A stretch of 64,000 bases of DNA, from the NCBI RefSeq assembly GCF_030867095.1, contig NC_081831.1, forward strand, positions 47,119,319-47,183,318. The letters are read 5' to 3'. This document shows, piece after piece, positions 20,501-32,490 of the stretch. Both the position numbers and the translations under genes were made by a program. Source of the DNA: Alligator mississippiensis. Its lineage: Eukaryota; Chordata; Crocodylia; Alligatoridae. The first letter of the stretch is position 1; each line of letters begins with the position of its first letter. A model generated the notes under the pieces. The model worked only from the letters and a program-made list of their open reading frames with translations. It searched no databases and was not told the origin of the DNA.

Positions 20501-23500
20501 CCCTAGCTGGAGCAGTGAGGGCTGGCTGGGGGGGGGGGGGGAGGAAGCCTGCCTAGGGATGCAGTCCAGTCTACGGTGGGGTAGGAGGAAGGAAGGAAGG
20601 ACTGTCCCTTCTGGGCAAACTCCAGCTAGGGTCTGAAACCAAGGAGGGGGGTTAAACACCCCTTTCCCTGCTCAAATTTACTGCTGGCTGCAACTGTGCA
20701 TTACACATCCCAGAGACATGTGGAAGCATGAAGAGGAAGTGATGAGCAACCCTGCAGAGTCCTGCTGCTGTAATTCTGGACTGAAAATCCCAGAGACCTC
20801 AGGGGCAGCAGGAAGAGGAAGTGAGCACACAGCCAGAGAGCCTGCTCTAGCACCCCCCGGCTTCTGGACTGAGCCATTACAGACACATGGTTGCATTTTC
20901 TGAACCAAAGGTAAATGTCTGTTCACTTTCACTCCAATTTAATTTGTGCAGCTTAGACTAACCAGCAAAGACTAAATCAATTCAGCCTCGGGCTTTTTAA
21001 CCATCTGTACCTAGCTGAAGTGGCATGAAACCCCAACCAAAAGTGTGGCCCCACAATGCCAGTCACATTTTAGAGGTCCAAAGGCCATATTAGGGGACCA
21101 AGTGCCAATCAGTGAAAATTGGACACCTACTTCTCCTTTGTCTTTGAACGTTTCCCCTGGAATGATTTTTCCAAACTGATCCAGTAAATTAGTGGCAGAC
21201 TGTTGTAGAAGCCAAGTCTATCAGGTTCAAATCCAGCTCTAACCCACAGAGCGTGATGCTCCCAAAATCCACATGCAGAAGACATGCACAGAAAGACGAG
21301 CTGAGCTTCCTTGGTTGCAGATTCAGCATTCCCCAACCAGGTTTGGACTCAACTGAGTCCTTCTGATTTACGTCATGAGATAAGAGATAAGAAGGGTGAA
21401 GGCTGGGTATATCTATGGGAGCAGGTCGTGGGATTTGGATCAAGCTATGGTGAATACACACTGCCCCACTCCTCACCTGGCTATAAAATCCCAAGAGACT
21501 TTAATATAGCCCAAGGCAGCTTTGCCTCTACCCCCTGAAGTCCTCCATCAACTCATCACTATAAAACACAGCTGGAATGGCAATGTTACTCCTGTTTTTG
21601 GTTTTTTTGCACTGAGCTCAGAAATACCTGGTTCACTAGAATGAGCCTCCAGTCTAGCACTAGAATAAAAGACTCCAGTGAACTTCACGGGGTTTCAGGA
21701 GCCCTAAGCAAAGACGTAGGAAAGGGAGAATTGGCTCATCCACAGCTGAAATAAAGAAAGCCTCATTGACCCAGTAGATTCTTGTAATGGTTTCTTCTCA
21801 AGTGCATTCATCATGATAGATATGGTTCATCTGACTCACCAACTACAGACTGTTCACTCATTTTCATCTTGACCAAAGAGGGGGAATCTATGGTTCAGTT
21901 TTCATTTGAATATTTAAATCATAGTTTCACCAGCTCAGACTACTTTCAAAACCACTACAGTCAGCAGACTGAAAGCTTCATTGCATCTGGTTTCCATCAC
22001 GTCACTCCACCTGAGTGGTAATCACTGCCCCCAGCTATCTTCTCCCTGGTTTAGATGCAAAACCATGGAAAAGTATATTCCTCTGCCCATTCCTAAAGAT
22101 GCATAGGTAAGTGAATAGAAGGGGCTTTAACTCTTCCACAGCCAAACATACATCTCTTCGCTTTCATCCTCTCCTCTTGGCTGCTCTAATTTGTGCCAGT
22201 TAGGAATGGCCTAAGCTGACAAAGGACTATAATAATACCAGCCAAACAGTCCTTTATATGAGCAAGGTACTCTGGTCATGCCTCTGACGTGGAAAACCCC
22301 ACACCAGTCAGTCAAACCTGCTTTAGGGTTACTTTGCACCAATGGGGCAGTAAAAAGAGGCCGTGAAAAAAGGCCAAGATCTGACCTTGCATTTTTTTCT
22401 GAGAGTTCAAGCCCAGAGACTTTGCAGAACGTGTTACATGGCTTGTCCCTGTGATGTTTGTTCACAAATCAGTACAGTATCTAGCAGAACTATGTGGGCA
22501 TGTCTGCACGACAGGTTTGGGACTCCTTGTACACCTATGCAATAGCGCCTGCAGAAGGTGGTTGTACACGGGGATTTACAATGACCTGTATATAAGGCTT
22601 GCTCACTATGCTGCAAATGCAGTGGTGCTCCCAAGCAATGTACCTTGCAGTGTAGTCTCATATTCTAGCTGGAGTAATAGAGCAAAAACAGATACAGATA
22701 AAGGCCAAGGGGAACATTTTGCCCAAAGCCCATGCAAATCCAGCCCACTCAGCTTCATTTACCTCTAGCACTGTCCCTTGCTTGGTAAGAAGGATGAGGA
22801 TGACTGTTGGTCCTGCTTGTTTCCATTTATCCACTATTATATTTCAGCTCCCTTCTTAGGTTTAGGCCCAGCTCTTATGATAGATAGCTTGCTAAAGAGG
22901 GAGAGTTGTGGTACAGTATGATCATAAATTGGAAAATAGAGAAGTCTACTTTCAGGAAGGAAAGAAGGAAAGAGCAGAGCTTGAATATTGCAATCTTGAG
23001 TCTTCCTTTTTTTTAGGCTTGAACACTGATGACCTACCCGCAAAGACTCAAACATCAGTTCTACCCATCATACAATTTGTCAAATTAAATAAATAAAACT
23101 GACCCTGGATGTAATTTGCCTCATTTTTGCATAATGTCAAAAAAGTGCATAGGAATTGCTGGAGTCTTTAAGAACGGAGCTGTTGATTATTTCGGGACAA
23201 TCGAGCGACAGCTGAGAAATGAGTCTGAAATGGGCAGGGCCATGTCAGATGTACAGTTTAAACAAGCGTGGCTTTGATTGTCATTCACACCAAATTGCTG
23301 CAGGGGGGAGGAAAAGGAGCTATTTATAACCTGTCAGTCTCTAGAAACTCCAGTTATGATGATTTAATTCACAGAGAGAAGCTTCAGGCAATCACATCAC
23401 TCTGAACTGAAAAAAGTAACACATTTCAGGCCAAAGATCATTTAAAATATTAACAAATGATAGTTGAACCAAGGCAGGAATTGGATGTTGATTTCTTCTA

Positions 23501-25384
23501 AATAACCTTGAAAAGCACCACGGGCAACTGGTGCCTCCTAAGTCTGGGGGGGCACCAGAAAGCCAATGGGGGAAGGAGGGGTCCCCCAGGGGCTGATCGC
23601 TAAGCCAGCAGCGAAATTGGAAGGGCACTTCTGGTTTCCTGGCGGGTGCTTCCAAGGGGTGCACGGCCGATCGCAGGGGGTGCACGCCTCACCAATGCAA
23701 AGCACAACGATAACCCAATGGATATGCAATAAAAGATGAGAGCATTGAACAATCATTTGGTAGGAGAAGTGGAATTTTACTAAGAACTAAATTAGAAGAC
23801 AGGGAAAAAACTACCACAACAGTGAAATAATCAGGAGACGTTGGTGTGAGGAGAAAATGAGGAGCAAGGCCCTTCAAGAGAAACTTGCCTTTGCGTAGAG
23901 GACTCGTTCAAATTTGGCATGCTGCTCAGGACTGATGAGGCCTCGTGTAGGCCCTCTGCTCAGAAGTACATTATGCCCTGTGCACACAAATATTGTGGGG
24001 TGTGGGATAAAGTGGACATCATGCAAGACCCAAAGGCAGTGTCCAGGCTAGGACAGTAAAAGAGGACACTGAAAACATCAATGCCAATCCTGGTTCTGCC
24101 ACTAATTTGCTGTGTGACCTTGAGCAAGTCCCTTTTTTTTGCCTCTGTTTCCCGTGGCTTGCTTGATTTATGCAAGTTATCAGTTCTTCAGGCCAAGGAC
24201 TGCCCCTGGAAATGTGCTTGTACAGTGCCTAGCACCATGATTTAAGCTGGGGTCATAAATTGTTACTGACATATAAGTGATTATAATATTACACTGAGCT
24301 TTGCAGACTGCCTAAACTTATTTTCCCCCCCCGTTTCAACTCCTATTGGTTTATCAGATTCAGTAGCACAAAGGGCATCTCTTTTTCTTCTGTATAGAAG
24401 AACTTCAATCTGTCGGTGAGCTTGTTTACTGAAACGAGTAACATTTACATCAAGTACAGTCAGGTTTCAGGCAGAGTATTTATCATTTCTCTCTCTCTCT
24501 TTTTTTTTACATAATGACCCATTGAAGGTCAAGATCTCCTTTTCTGCAGTGCATCTGTATGCAATAAGCATTTAAAAGGTACTCCTCTGACAGTCAATTT
24601 ACCAAAAATCTTTGTAGCTTGTATAATCCACAGGCACTGCCTATTGCAGTGAAGGATATAAGTTAACTCACGCAGCTCACGATAAACATAGCATATAATG
24701 GTGACACTTGAAAACTTTCCTTTTTTTTTTTTTTCCACTCTGACAGGTAATATTCCTCGGATGTCCCTTAAACTCACATTGAGAATACTGAATATTTTTG
24801 TAATAAAAATAATATTTTTAAATAAAAAAAAAAACAACACCTCACAAGTTCCAGTAACCCAATCAAAACAGATTTGTCAAATATATTTTTTCCTTCCAAA
24901 ACTACACAGAATACTTATTTATTGACCATACGCAACAGTAAAAGTTCTTACAAACTAATCACATTATTTCTTCCACAGGCTGAGAATGAGAACAGAGACT
25001 GCTATTTTAATTTCTATTTTTAAGTACTTGGAAGGCATTCAGATATTCTAGTGAGGGGAGACTTTAGAAAAGTATTACCAATCCTTTATTACATGGGCTT
25101 GTAATGTGAAGGTATGGACAAATGGTCAAGTTAATGCAAATAACAGAGGTGGGGACTTACTGAAGAGCAGTACGTTTTGTGGGCACATGTTCACAGTTCA
25201 CGTGCTCACCATTACCCTGCAGTAATTGAAACCAAAAAAAAAAAAAAGGCAGCTCAACCCATGGTTTAGCCGTCATTTACCATAGGGCAACTGTAGACAC
25301 AGTGACCACACCTCAACTATTGTGCCGCAAGTCCACATCCCCTGTTAACTAGCATGCATTTGACTATTTACCTGTACCAAAATA
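17547..25384. other. Non-coding interval, no gene recognised
   Basis: There is no convincing coding sequence on either strand over 7.8 kb. Visible structure: a TG-rich run at about 18953-18983; a TTTA run at about 19168-19192; a run of G at about 20530-20541; a cluster of four AAACTGG(T)TT-type motifs in both orientations at about 20245-20375; a GC-rich block at about 23510-23700 resembling an unnamed interspersed repeat; and a MIR copy near 24.1 kb. It is most likely intronic or intergenic DNA. Confidence 0.6.
24085..24245 (+). repeat. MIR-type SINE
   Basis: The core 'TGCCACTAATTTGCTGTGTG' followed by ACCTTGAGCAAGTCCC and a 'CTCTGTTTCCC' block is the diagnostic MIR core. The downstream 'TGTACAGTGCCTAGCACCAT' matches the tail that usually follows it in reptile genomes. 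It is an ancient, inactive copy. Confidence 0.8.
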
Positions 25385-25667
25385 CAGTGATTGTCAACCA
25401 GGATTTGAAGAGATCCTACTAAGGGTGCTGCTCAATATTACCACTGTTCAGCATTCAGATACCTAAACAAGCTTCACAAGATGAACCCAGAGGTTTCAAA
25501 TAGGATCCATAATGTCAAAACTATTTTGACCTGTAGTGGACTTTCTGAGTTCTTTGCAGCAGGAGAATTGCTTACAGGATTTTTCCATGGCCAAAAAACA
25601 CCAATGAAAGCTAAATGCTGGTGTTTTCCAAAGGACACATTGAGTCTAAAAGGGTTGAGAACCACTG
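25385..25667. mobile_element. hAT-type MITE
   Basis: This is a 283-bp non-autonomous element. The left end CAGTGATTGTCAACC and right end GGTTGAGAACCACTG are terminal inverted repeats with two mismatches and begin with CAG as in hAT/Charlie elements. The 8-bp flanks (CCAAAATA and TCCTAATA) agree at five positions, so a degraded target duplication is possible. It has no transposase. Confidence 0.7.
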
Positions 25668-25743
25668 TCCTAATATGATATGAACTTGATGCAGAAAACC
25701 ATGCTAAACAATCAGTTGAGTCTTTACATATACTAGTTTATAA

Positions 25744-26137
25744 CAGTGGTGCTCAACCTTTTGGCCCCCATGAGCTGGATGAATGGTGCAGGGCCACATC
25801 CCTCACAAGACTGTGCATGAGGTTGTTCCCCCACACCTGGTGAAGGTCCTGCACTGCCATGGTGCAGCCCTGCATGCCTGGATTGGGTCCCGCACCTCCT
25901 TAGCCTGGTCCTGCATGCCCAGATCAGGTCCTGTGCCACCTCAGCCCTGCACACCAAATCTAGCATGCAAGGCCATGCTATCTGGGCTCCCCATGGGTCC
26001 TTAATTTAGCAGAGACAACTAATGTAGCCACTGCTCCTGCACTGGCAATTTTCCAGACCCAGGGGGGAGCCCAGCTGGTTGGCCCATACAGCTCTGCAGG
26101 CCCAATCAGGCCCACCTGCTGGGGTTGAGCACCCCTG
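25744..26137. mobile_element. hAT-type MITE with 8-bp duplication
   Basis: This 394-bp element has ends CAGTGGTGCTCAACC and GGTTGAGCACCCCTG as inverted repeats with one mismatch. Its 8-bp flanks are GTTTATAA (25736-25743) and GTTTGTAA (26138-26145), one difference, as expected for a hAT insertion. The interior is GC-rich and non-coding. It lies only 77 bp from the previous MITE. Confidence 0.85.
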
Positions 26138-26145
26138 GTTTGTAA

Positions 26146-28167
26146 GGTTATTAACAAGTCTCTGTCTTGTTTCTAATAATGTAAAACCTTTTTCAAATAC
26201 TGCCTAAGGTCAATCTTGCTTCCTTTATTTTGTCTCTAAAGTATTCAGGAACATGGAGTAGATGGGACTTACAGCTAGTTAGAAATGATTTGAGTGAGAT
26301 CACTGACTTCAAGAGCAGTTGGATGAATGAGATCACACTGCTGATCAGCATCCAGAGATCTTTACTTGCAGACGGGGGAGGGATGAAGACAAAATGAATG
26401 AGTGCCTTACCACTCTCCTGTTTTTATTTTATTTTATTTTTTTATCAAAGGGGATTTGAGAATAGGATGCAATAACGCCCCCCCCCTCCCAACCCTTCTC
26501 TGCCATCTGCCTGTAAGCTCCACTTAAGACTAGTCATCATCTCTTTAGGGCAGGTGGTACTGTAAAGTAAAAGCAAGCTATTGAGTCGAAATGAGCAGGT
26601 TGTTCCAAGCCACACGCTTCCATCTAAAGAGAAGCGAGGTATGAGACAGGTCACTCTTTTTCAGGCAGCCTGGTTTTATTTCTGCAGTTTAGGAATTTAT
26701 AGTCCAAACAGCTCATTGCACCAACTGCTACATTTACTACGTGTTCCGTGTTGACTGCTATGAATACAGACCTCGGGGGTGGGAAAGAAATGGGACTATA
26801 ATGGGTGAAGCAAAGTTATTCAAATGCGTTTCTTGAGCTTCTTGGAGGCCAGTGCAGACCAAAATTTATCTGGCCCTGGTTCAGAAGTGGATGTAGCTAG
26901 GGCAGCAGAACAGTGAGAGGGGAAGAAAAATGACTTGAAGACAGAGATAGTTATGGAAGAAAGATATGATTGGGGCACTGTCTGGTAAAACTGCAAGAGC
27001 ACAAAAATTGGGACTGATGCAACGAAAGACAAGATCAAAGATTCAGGTAGGGCAGTGTTATGCCCAGTATTGTAACTGAGAAAGAAAATATTATGTTCAT
27101 GCAAGTAAGAATGATGACCAGCACCATGTGGCTGGACTCTTTATGTGACAATCATGCCGGCAAAGCTCACCTGAGATTGGGGCCTCTGCAAACATACAGG
27201 GACAGATAGTTAATGCTGCAAAGAGCTTGAGTCTTGATAGCCAGAACAGACAGAGGTGGAAGAAGAAAGAGTGATGTGGTGAATGGAAATGACTTTTCCA
27301 AAAGCAAAAGCAAAGAAGCAGCTAAGTAGACTGACGTCAGTCCTTGCTTTTTCAGCTAAAACTCCTTGTGGTTTGGGGGCACTGAATATAAGTTTTTAGT
27401 TTTGACCCTCCTTGAATACATGGAGGGTAATGCAAATAAATGTCCCTTTATTTAATTTAAATATGTGTTGTAGACCAAAGAAAGACTTCAGAAATGGCCT
27501 CGGTTTCTTCTTCTGGGCATGGTCCGTGTGTCTACCACCTACAATGTTGCTGAAAAACGCTGAGTTTTAACCACCTTGGAGAACAGGGAAGGTTAGTCTC
27601 CAAATGTTTTATTACATGGATGGCCCGGGTGCCGGTGTGAAAGCCGGGGACTGCTTCAGGAGTGCAGGGTCAGCCACACCTTCCTTGGGGTGGGGGGGCA
27701 GCAGCAAAGCAGGGCACATGAGGAGTGGCAGACAAGTTGGGGCACAGGAATGGCAGACGCTTGCTGGCTCTGAGAAGCATCAGTGGGGAAAAGCGGTAGC
27801 GGAGAAAAGGGGGGATATCCCCGAAATTGATGACAGGGCCAGCCAGCCATGGCACTGTGGCAGAGACTTGCTGGCTCTGAGAAGCGGCAGCAGGGAAAAG
27901 GTCAGCGAGCCATGAAGTGCATGTAAACACGGGGAACAATTTTTTTTTGGACTCCAAAAAAGTTGTATTCTTCATTAATCTGAACCTTGAACTAAATCAC
28001 CAGTAAAAATGCACAAGGTTAGCACCTGGTGTCTTGCTGAAGCATTGTAATAGCAATCCCATGGATTTTGGAGTGAACCCAAGCGGCGCCTGGTGACAAA
28101 ATTGTTGCGAAGTGGGGAAAATGCCATTTTTTCCTGTGTGTCAGATACACGTTGAAAAAAATAATAC
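26146..28167. other. Non-coding interval
   Basis: No gene is recognised. A GC-rich block at 27615-27925 contains an imperfect direct repeat of about 40 bp (TTGCTGGCTCTGAGAAGC at about 27756 and again at about 27867). The open frames there come from that composition. A C run lies at about 26467-26478. Confidence 0.55.
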
Positions 28168-29551
28168 TGTCACGGCGGGGTCCTACAGGAGGGCCATGAT
28201 CTCCTTAAGGCCCCCTTCCTCTGTGCCATGTCGGCCTAAGGGCACCCTCTGATTCTCGCCCGCCACGTCTTTGATGTTTAGATAAGGTTGGGAGGCTGCC
28301 TTATGTCTTCTTGGACACGGTTCATTGTAACCTCTTGCCCCGTGGACTCCCAGGCCCCTCGTGGGTCTTGTCCTGCAAATGGATGCTTTGGGGCACCTGA
28401 GCCTTATGGGCTATACGTGGATCCAACCACCCCTTATACCACGCCCCAAGCCTCGCAGTTGGAATAGACATTGGTCTGTCAAGTATACACTCACCCTCTC
28501 TTGGGGCCCTCTCCATAGCACTGCCCTCTCTCAGGGATCCTCTGCAGCACTGCCCTCTCTCTGGGGCCTTCATGACAACGCTGCCCCTTTCAGTAACACT
28601 GTCCCCCTTCTCTGGGACTCTTCAGTACTGCTGCCCTCTCTTCGGGCCTTCTTAAGTGCTGCTCCCTTCTCTGGGGGGCTTCTCTGTACTGCCACCCTCT
28701 CTCAGGGCCTTCTCTGTACCGCTGCCCCTTCCTGGGGCTCTCTGTGGCCATGCTGGGCCTTCTCAGTAATACCGCCCCTCTCCTGGGGCTCTCTGTGACC
28801 ACACTAGGCCTTCTCAGGAATGCTGCCCACTCCTGAGGCTTCTCCGTATAGCTGCCTCTTTCCTAGGGCTCTCCGTAGCCACCCTGGGCCTTCTTGGTAA
28901 AGCCGCCCCCCTCTGGGGCCTTCTTGGTAAAGCTGCCCCTCTCTGGGGCCCACCACACTGCTATCCCCTTCTCTGAGGTTCACCGCACTGCTATGCCCTT
29001 CCTCAGAGGCTCACCACACCTGCACCTGGGCTTCTCAACCGCCCCTTTCTGGGGCTGGGGTCTATGCACCCCGCGGGCAGCACCCTTACTGGCGCTGGGG
29101 TCCCCACACTGTTGTGGGTCCCCTATGAGGCCTCCTCCATCCCCTTATAGCCTCACCCAAACCACCAGCATAACAACAAAGCAAAACACAAGCCCCTAGG
29201 CTATAACATAACTTAAAGCCGCCCGGCTAAAACCACATGGCTCAGACATCCTAGAGCTGCCTTCCTTTACCGGGCTTGATCTGTACTTGCGGTTAGGCTT
29301 TTTCTCGTGTCTTTGCTCCAGGAGCTTCTTTCTCTCTGACGGCTGGCAGGGAATAACCCCGGCCTCAGCTCCTTGGCTTTATAAGAGCCAGGCCCTGCCT
29401 CTTACAGTTAGCTAACCACTGGCAGGTGTGGGTTGTTTGCTGACTCCAGTTGCCCTGGCAACCAACAGCTGGGGCTCCTTATTCACTGCTACCACTCTTT
29501 CTCTAGCAGTTTCTCCTTTTTAGGAGCAGGGCACCTCAGTGCTCTGCAACA
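28168..29551 (+). mobile_element. Solo LTR with internal minisatellite
   Basis: This 1,384-bp element begins TGTCACGGCGG and ends GCTCTGCAACA (TG...CA). It is flanked by the 5-bp duplication AATAC (28163-28167 and 29552-29556). A TATA-like TTTATAAG at about 29378-29385 suggests plus-strand transcription starting about 150 bases from the right end. No gag, pol or second LTR is next to it, so it is a solo LTR. Family is not recognised; the 5-bp duplication separates it from proviruses A and B. Confidence 0.75.
28495..29050 (+). repeat. Degenerate minisatellite inside solo LTR
   Basis: About a dozen imperfect copies of a unit of roughly 40-45 bp containing TCTCTGGGGCCTTC and ACTGCTGCCC make up most of the 5' half of the LTR. 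This explains the open frames on both strands here, which encode Pro/Ser/Leu or Arg/Glu/Gly-rich repeats and are not genes. Confidence 0.75.
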
Positions 29552-29739
29552 AATACAATAAAAAAAATCTCTTGGCACAAATTCAGCTGCTAAAACTAAA
29601 ACATGTCAGAGGTGTTTTAAATTACCACGATACAAAGTGGCTACCACGATAAAATGAGGTGGCAACGTGGATCTTCAGACGTGATGAAGCTACTGAAATG
29701 GTGATTTTTGTCATGTGGAAACAGGAAAAGTGCCATGTG

Positions 29740-29900
29740 GACTGGTGGCTCTTCCATCACTAACTTGGTAACCTTAGTCAAGTTGTGTCTTCTCCCCACG
29801 CTTCAGTTTTCTCTTATGGGAAAAATGCTACTGACCTGAAGTAAAATGCTTAAATATCTGGAGATGAAATGTGCCGTGCAAAAGGTAGATAATTATATAC
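29740..29900 (+). repeat. MIR-like SINE relic
   Basis: 'CCATCACTAACTTGGTAACC' then TTAGTCAAGTTG and 'CTTCAGTTTTCTC' follow the MIR core order. The downstream AAAATGCTTAAATATCTGGAGATG resembles the usual MIR/L2 tail. It is strongly diverged. Confidence 0.6.
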
Positions 29901-31194
29901 TAATGTCATAGAACAGATACAAGATGCCAACAAGCATCTATCCTGTCACTAAAAGGTGACCTTGCCATCACTGGTTCAGTCTTCATGGCACTTGGAAAAA
30001 GGACCCTTCCACGCCAAGTGTGGCATCATTTGTAGACAGAGCAAATTTATATTAAAATACCTGTGAAGACTGTGGATTTAATATTTGTAACTGACCTTTA
30101 TTTTTTTTAGACAGGATTTTTTTTCTTTTTGTTCTCTTCTTATGAAACTCCTTACATGCAATGTTTGGAGAACATTGTCTTAATCCCATTTCAGTGTTTT
30201 TTCCTCCCCCCCCTGAGTTAAGGTTGCTAACAAGTTCTGATTCTACTATTTGGGTCTGTTATTTAGGTGAGGTTGCCTTGATAGTCGAGAGACAACCTTA
30301 AACCACAAGCCTCTTCAAAAGAATTTAGTAATTACCTAATACCTACTAAGTCGCCATACCTTAGCCAATGGCATTTAAGTTTACCTGGTGAAATGTAAGC
30401 AACAGCTTGTTACTTGTACCAGTTCAAATGGGCATTTTCCAAGTGAACCATTAAATGATGCAGGGAAGTAATGCAGAGAGAATTAATGCAGGGAAGTAAT
30501 GCAGTGCTGTAGGTAGCAACTAAATCTCAATGATCAGTATCTTCTGGCCTTCTCTCCATGCAGTTCTGCATATAGAATGGCTCCTCTTCAAAAGCAGCCT
30601 AACTGGAACACTGCTCACATCTCCACCAGGATGAGCTTTCCATTTCCATGCTATCTCACTATGCAGCTGAACAGTGCAAGGCAAAGCTACATGTTGCCTG
30701 AAGAAGCTAGCATCCCTTATTCCCACCACAGTGCTATGAAAAGCTGAAGACTTGCTGCAAAGAGCAGTGGCTGCAACTTTTAGGGCTTTGCTAGCAACTG
30801 AATCGAGCAGGCTTGGTACATAAGAAAATCTATAAGCAATCTAGCTTATTTGGCTGCAGCACAGGCAGATGTGATAAAAGCTGGTTAGCATCTAAAATGC
30901 GTACTGCTCCCACCCATCTGAGTTCAGTCCTAAAATGCCTGGCTTGAAATGACCAAGTAGCAGGAAGTCAGTTGTGCTATGAAGCATGCAGGAACATTTC
31001 ATGTCAAAGAATGCATGATATGTAAAATAAGAGAGAGGACCAAAGCTCTCTTTACCCTGAGCAGCTCTTACCTGTAGCTCATACAACCTAGATGCTGCAG
31101 GTAACATGCATCTAAATTAATATAAATGACATGAACACACACATACTTGACTATTCATTCTAACCAGGAAGAGCACACACACCAACTGCAGATG

Positions 31195-31320
31195 CTTCCT
31201 CAGCCTGATGAAGCATATTTATACCCAAAAGCTTGCAAGGAAGAATTTTTCCAACTATTTGAGTTGGTTTAATCAAAGATATCAGATTTACCCAAATAAC
31301 CTTGTCTGGTTATGAACACT
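31195..31320 (+). repeat. Reptile interspersed repeat fragment
   Basis: The sequence CTGATGAAGCATATTTATAC...CAAAAGCTTGCAAGGAAG...AAAGATATCAGATTTACCCA is a type I associate with abundant interspersed repeats of crocodilians and turtles. I cannot assign the class. It supports a reptile origin. Confidence 0.45.
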
Positions 31321-32389
31321 CCTCCCCATGAGACTTGCACCCCACAGCTTCAGAAGGCCCAGACCTGTACTGCTTGAGCTAGAGAAAAGGTTCTTCAGCT
31401 GGTAGCAGTAATTGGCCCATAAAGAAAATAAAGGCATCAGCTACCCCTCAGCAATATTACTTCTTCAGACAGAAATAAAGCGCATTGCCCAGCCCTAATG
31501 TAGTTAGAAGGTAGAAGTTTTAGGGGGATTCTCAGATTCCTCTTGAATGGGCAGATTAACCAGTGTATTGCAAAGCGTTCCTTTGTGCTGTATTCGAGCA
31601 ACTATTTCGGAGAAGCCTGCCAAAAAGCGCGTGTGTCTGGAGCACTGTTGCTGAAAGGCAAGTTATATCAACCTGCTGCCACAGCTAGACTGCTTCCAGG
31701 ACCTGAGCTAGCTTAGGTGTGTCTGCCTTGAACTGCTTTGTGCAATGGAGACAAACCCTGAGCACTGAGGGGAATCAAGCTCGGTACAGTTTTGAGGAAG
31801 GAATGAAGCCTCACTAACATTTCCAATGTCAGGACACTTATCTGTCTTCCTTCAAAACATGTTGAAAGGGGCTCAATACACTCCACAGCTTCCACCTTTC
31901 TTCTCTGAGCACTGGTGGTATCAAGTGATTATTTATTTAATTCAGTTAAAATACTGACAGCGTGTCACAGAGCTGCAACAGAGGGAAAGGAACAGGGACA
32001 AGAGAAAAAGAGGGGCGGGATGAAGAAAGGAAATTGCATCTATCACTATTCAACCAATGCAGGTTTTTTCCTGGATCCAGGCAATGATTATAATAAGAGT
32101 ACAAGTACTTTTTCTCTTGTACAAAGGTTATGCAATTCAGCATCCTAGCTGTTCTATCAGTCCTTACTATGTATAACCCAGACTGTGGTTGTCCTAGTGC
32201 TAAGTGGCAGGAAAAATGGAAGAGGAGATGATAGGGAGGAAAGCATATCAATTACTCTTCGTGGCCTACTGCTGGTATTTTCTATAAAAGCAGGGTAGGA
32301 GCTAGCGTAATTTGAGAGCTCCATGTTATTTCATTATCAGTCTCTGAATGATAAATAATTATGACTACTTAATGAATATGACACGATTA

Positions 32390-32490
32390 GAAGGACGGCC
32401 AGCGGTTGCAGCACTAACATGATTTGTGAAATGTGGGTTGCTCTGCCACCAATGTCTTATTTGGTCTCTGGCAAGTCCCTTAGCCCCACA
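32390..32490 (+). repeat. MIR-like SINE relic
   Basis: 'GGTTGCTCTGCCACCAATGT' followed by TTGGTCTCTGGCAAGTCCCTTAG follows the MIR core with several substitutions. A 'CAGTTCTGTATCTGTAAAAA' block about 270 bases further on may be its displaced 3' part. Confidence 0.5.

Noticed and set aside
21224-21234. GGTTCAAATCC, a tRNA B-box-like motif
   Set aside because: No A box at the right distance and no cloverleaf can be drawn; it may be a decayed SINE but not a tRNA gene.
28361-28798. 145-codon open frame with Leu/Pro/Ser repeats
   Set aside because: It is the translated minisatellite inside the solo LTR; the opposite strand is also open for the same reason.
28495-29050. Tandem repeats considered as a CRISPR array
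   Set aside because: Units are degenerate and contiguous without unique spacers, and the DNA is vertebrate.
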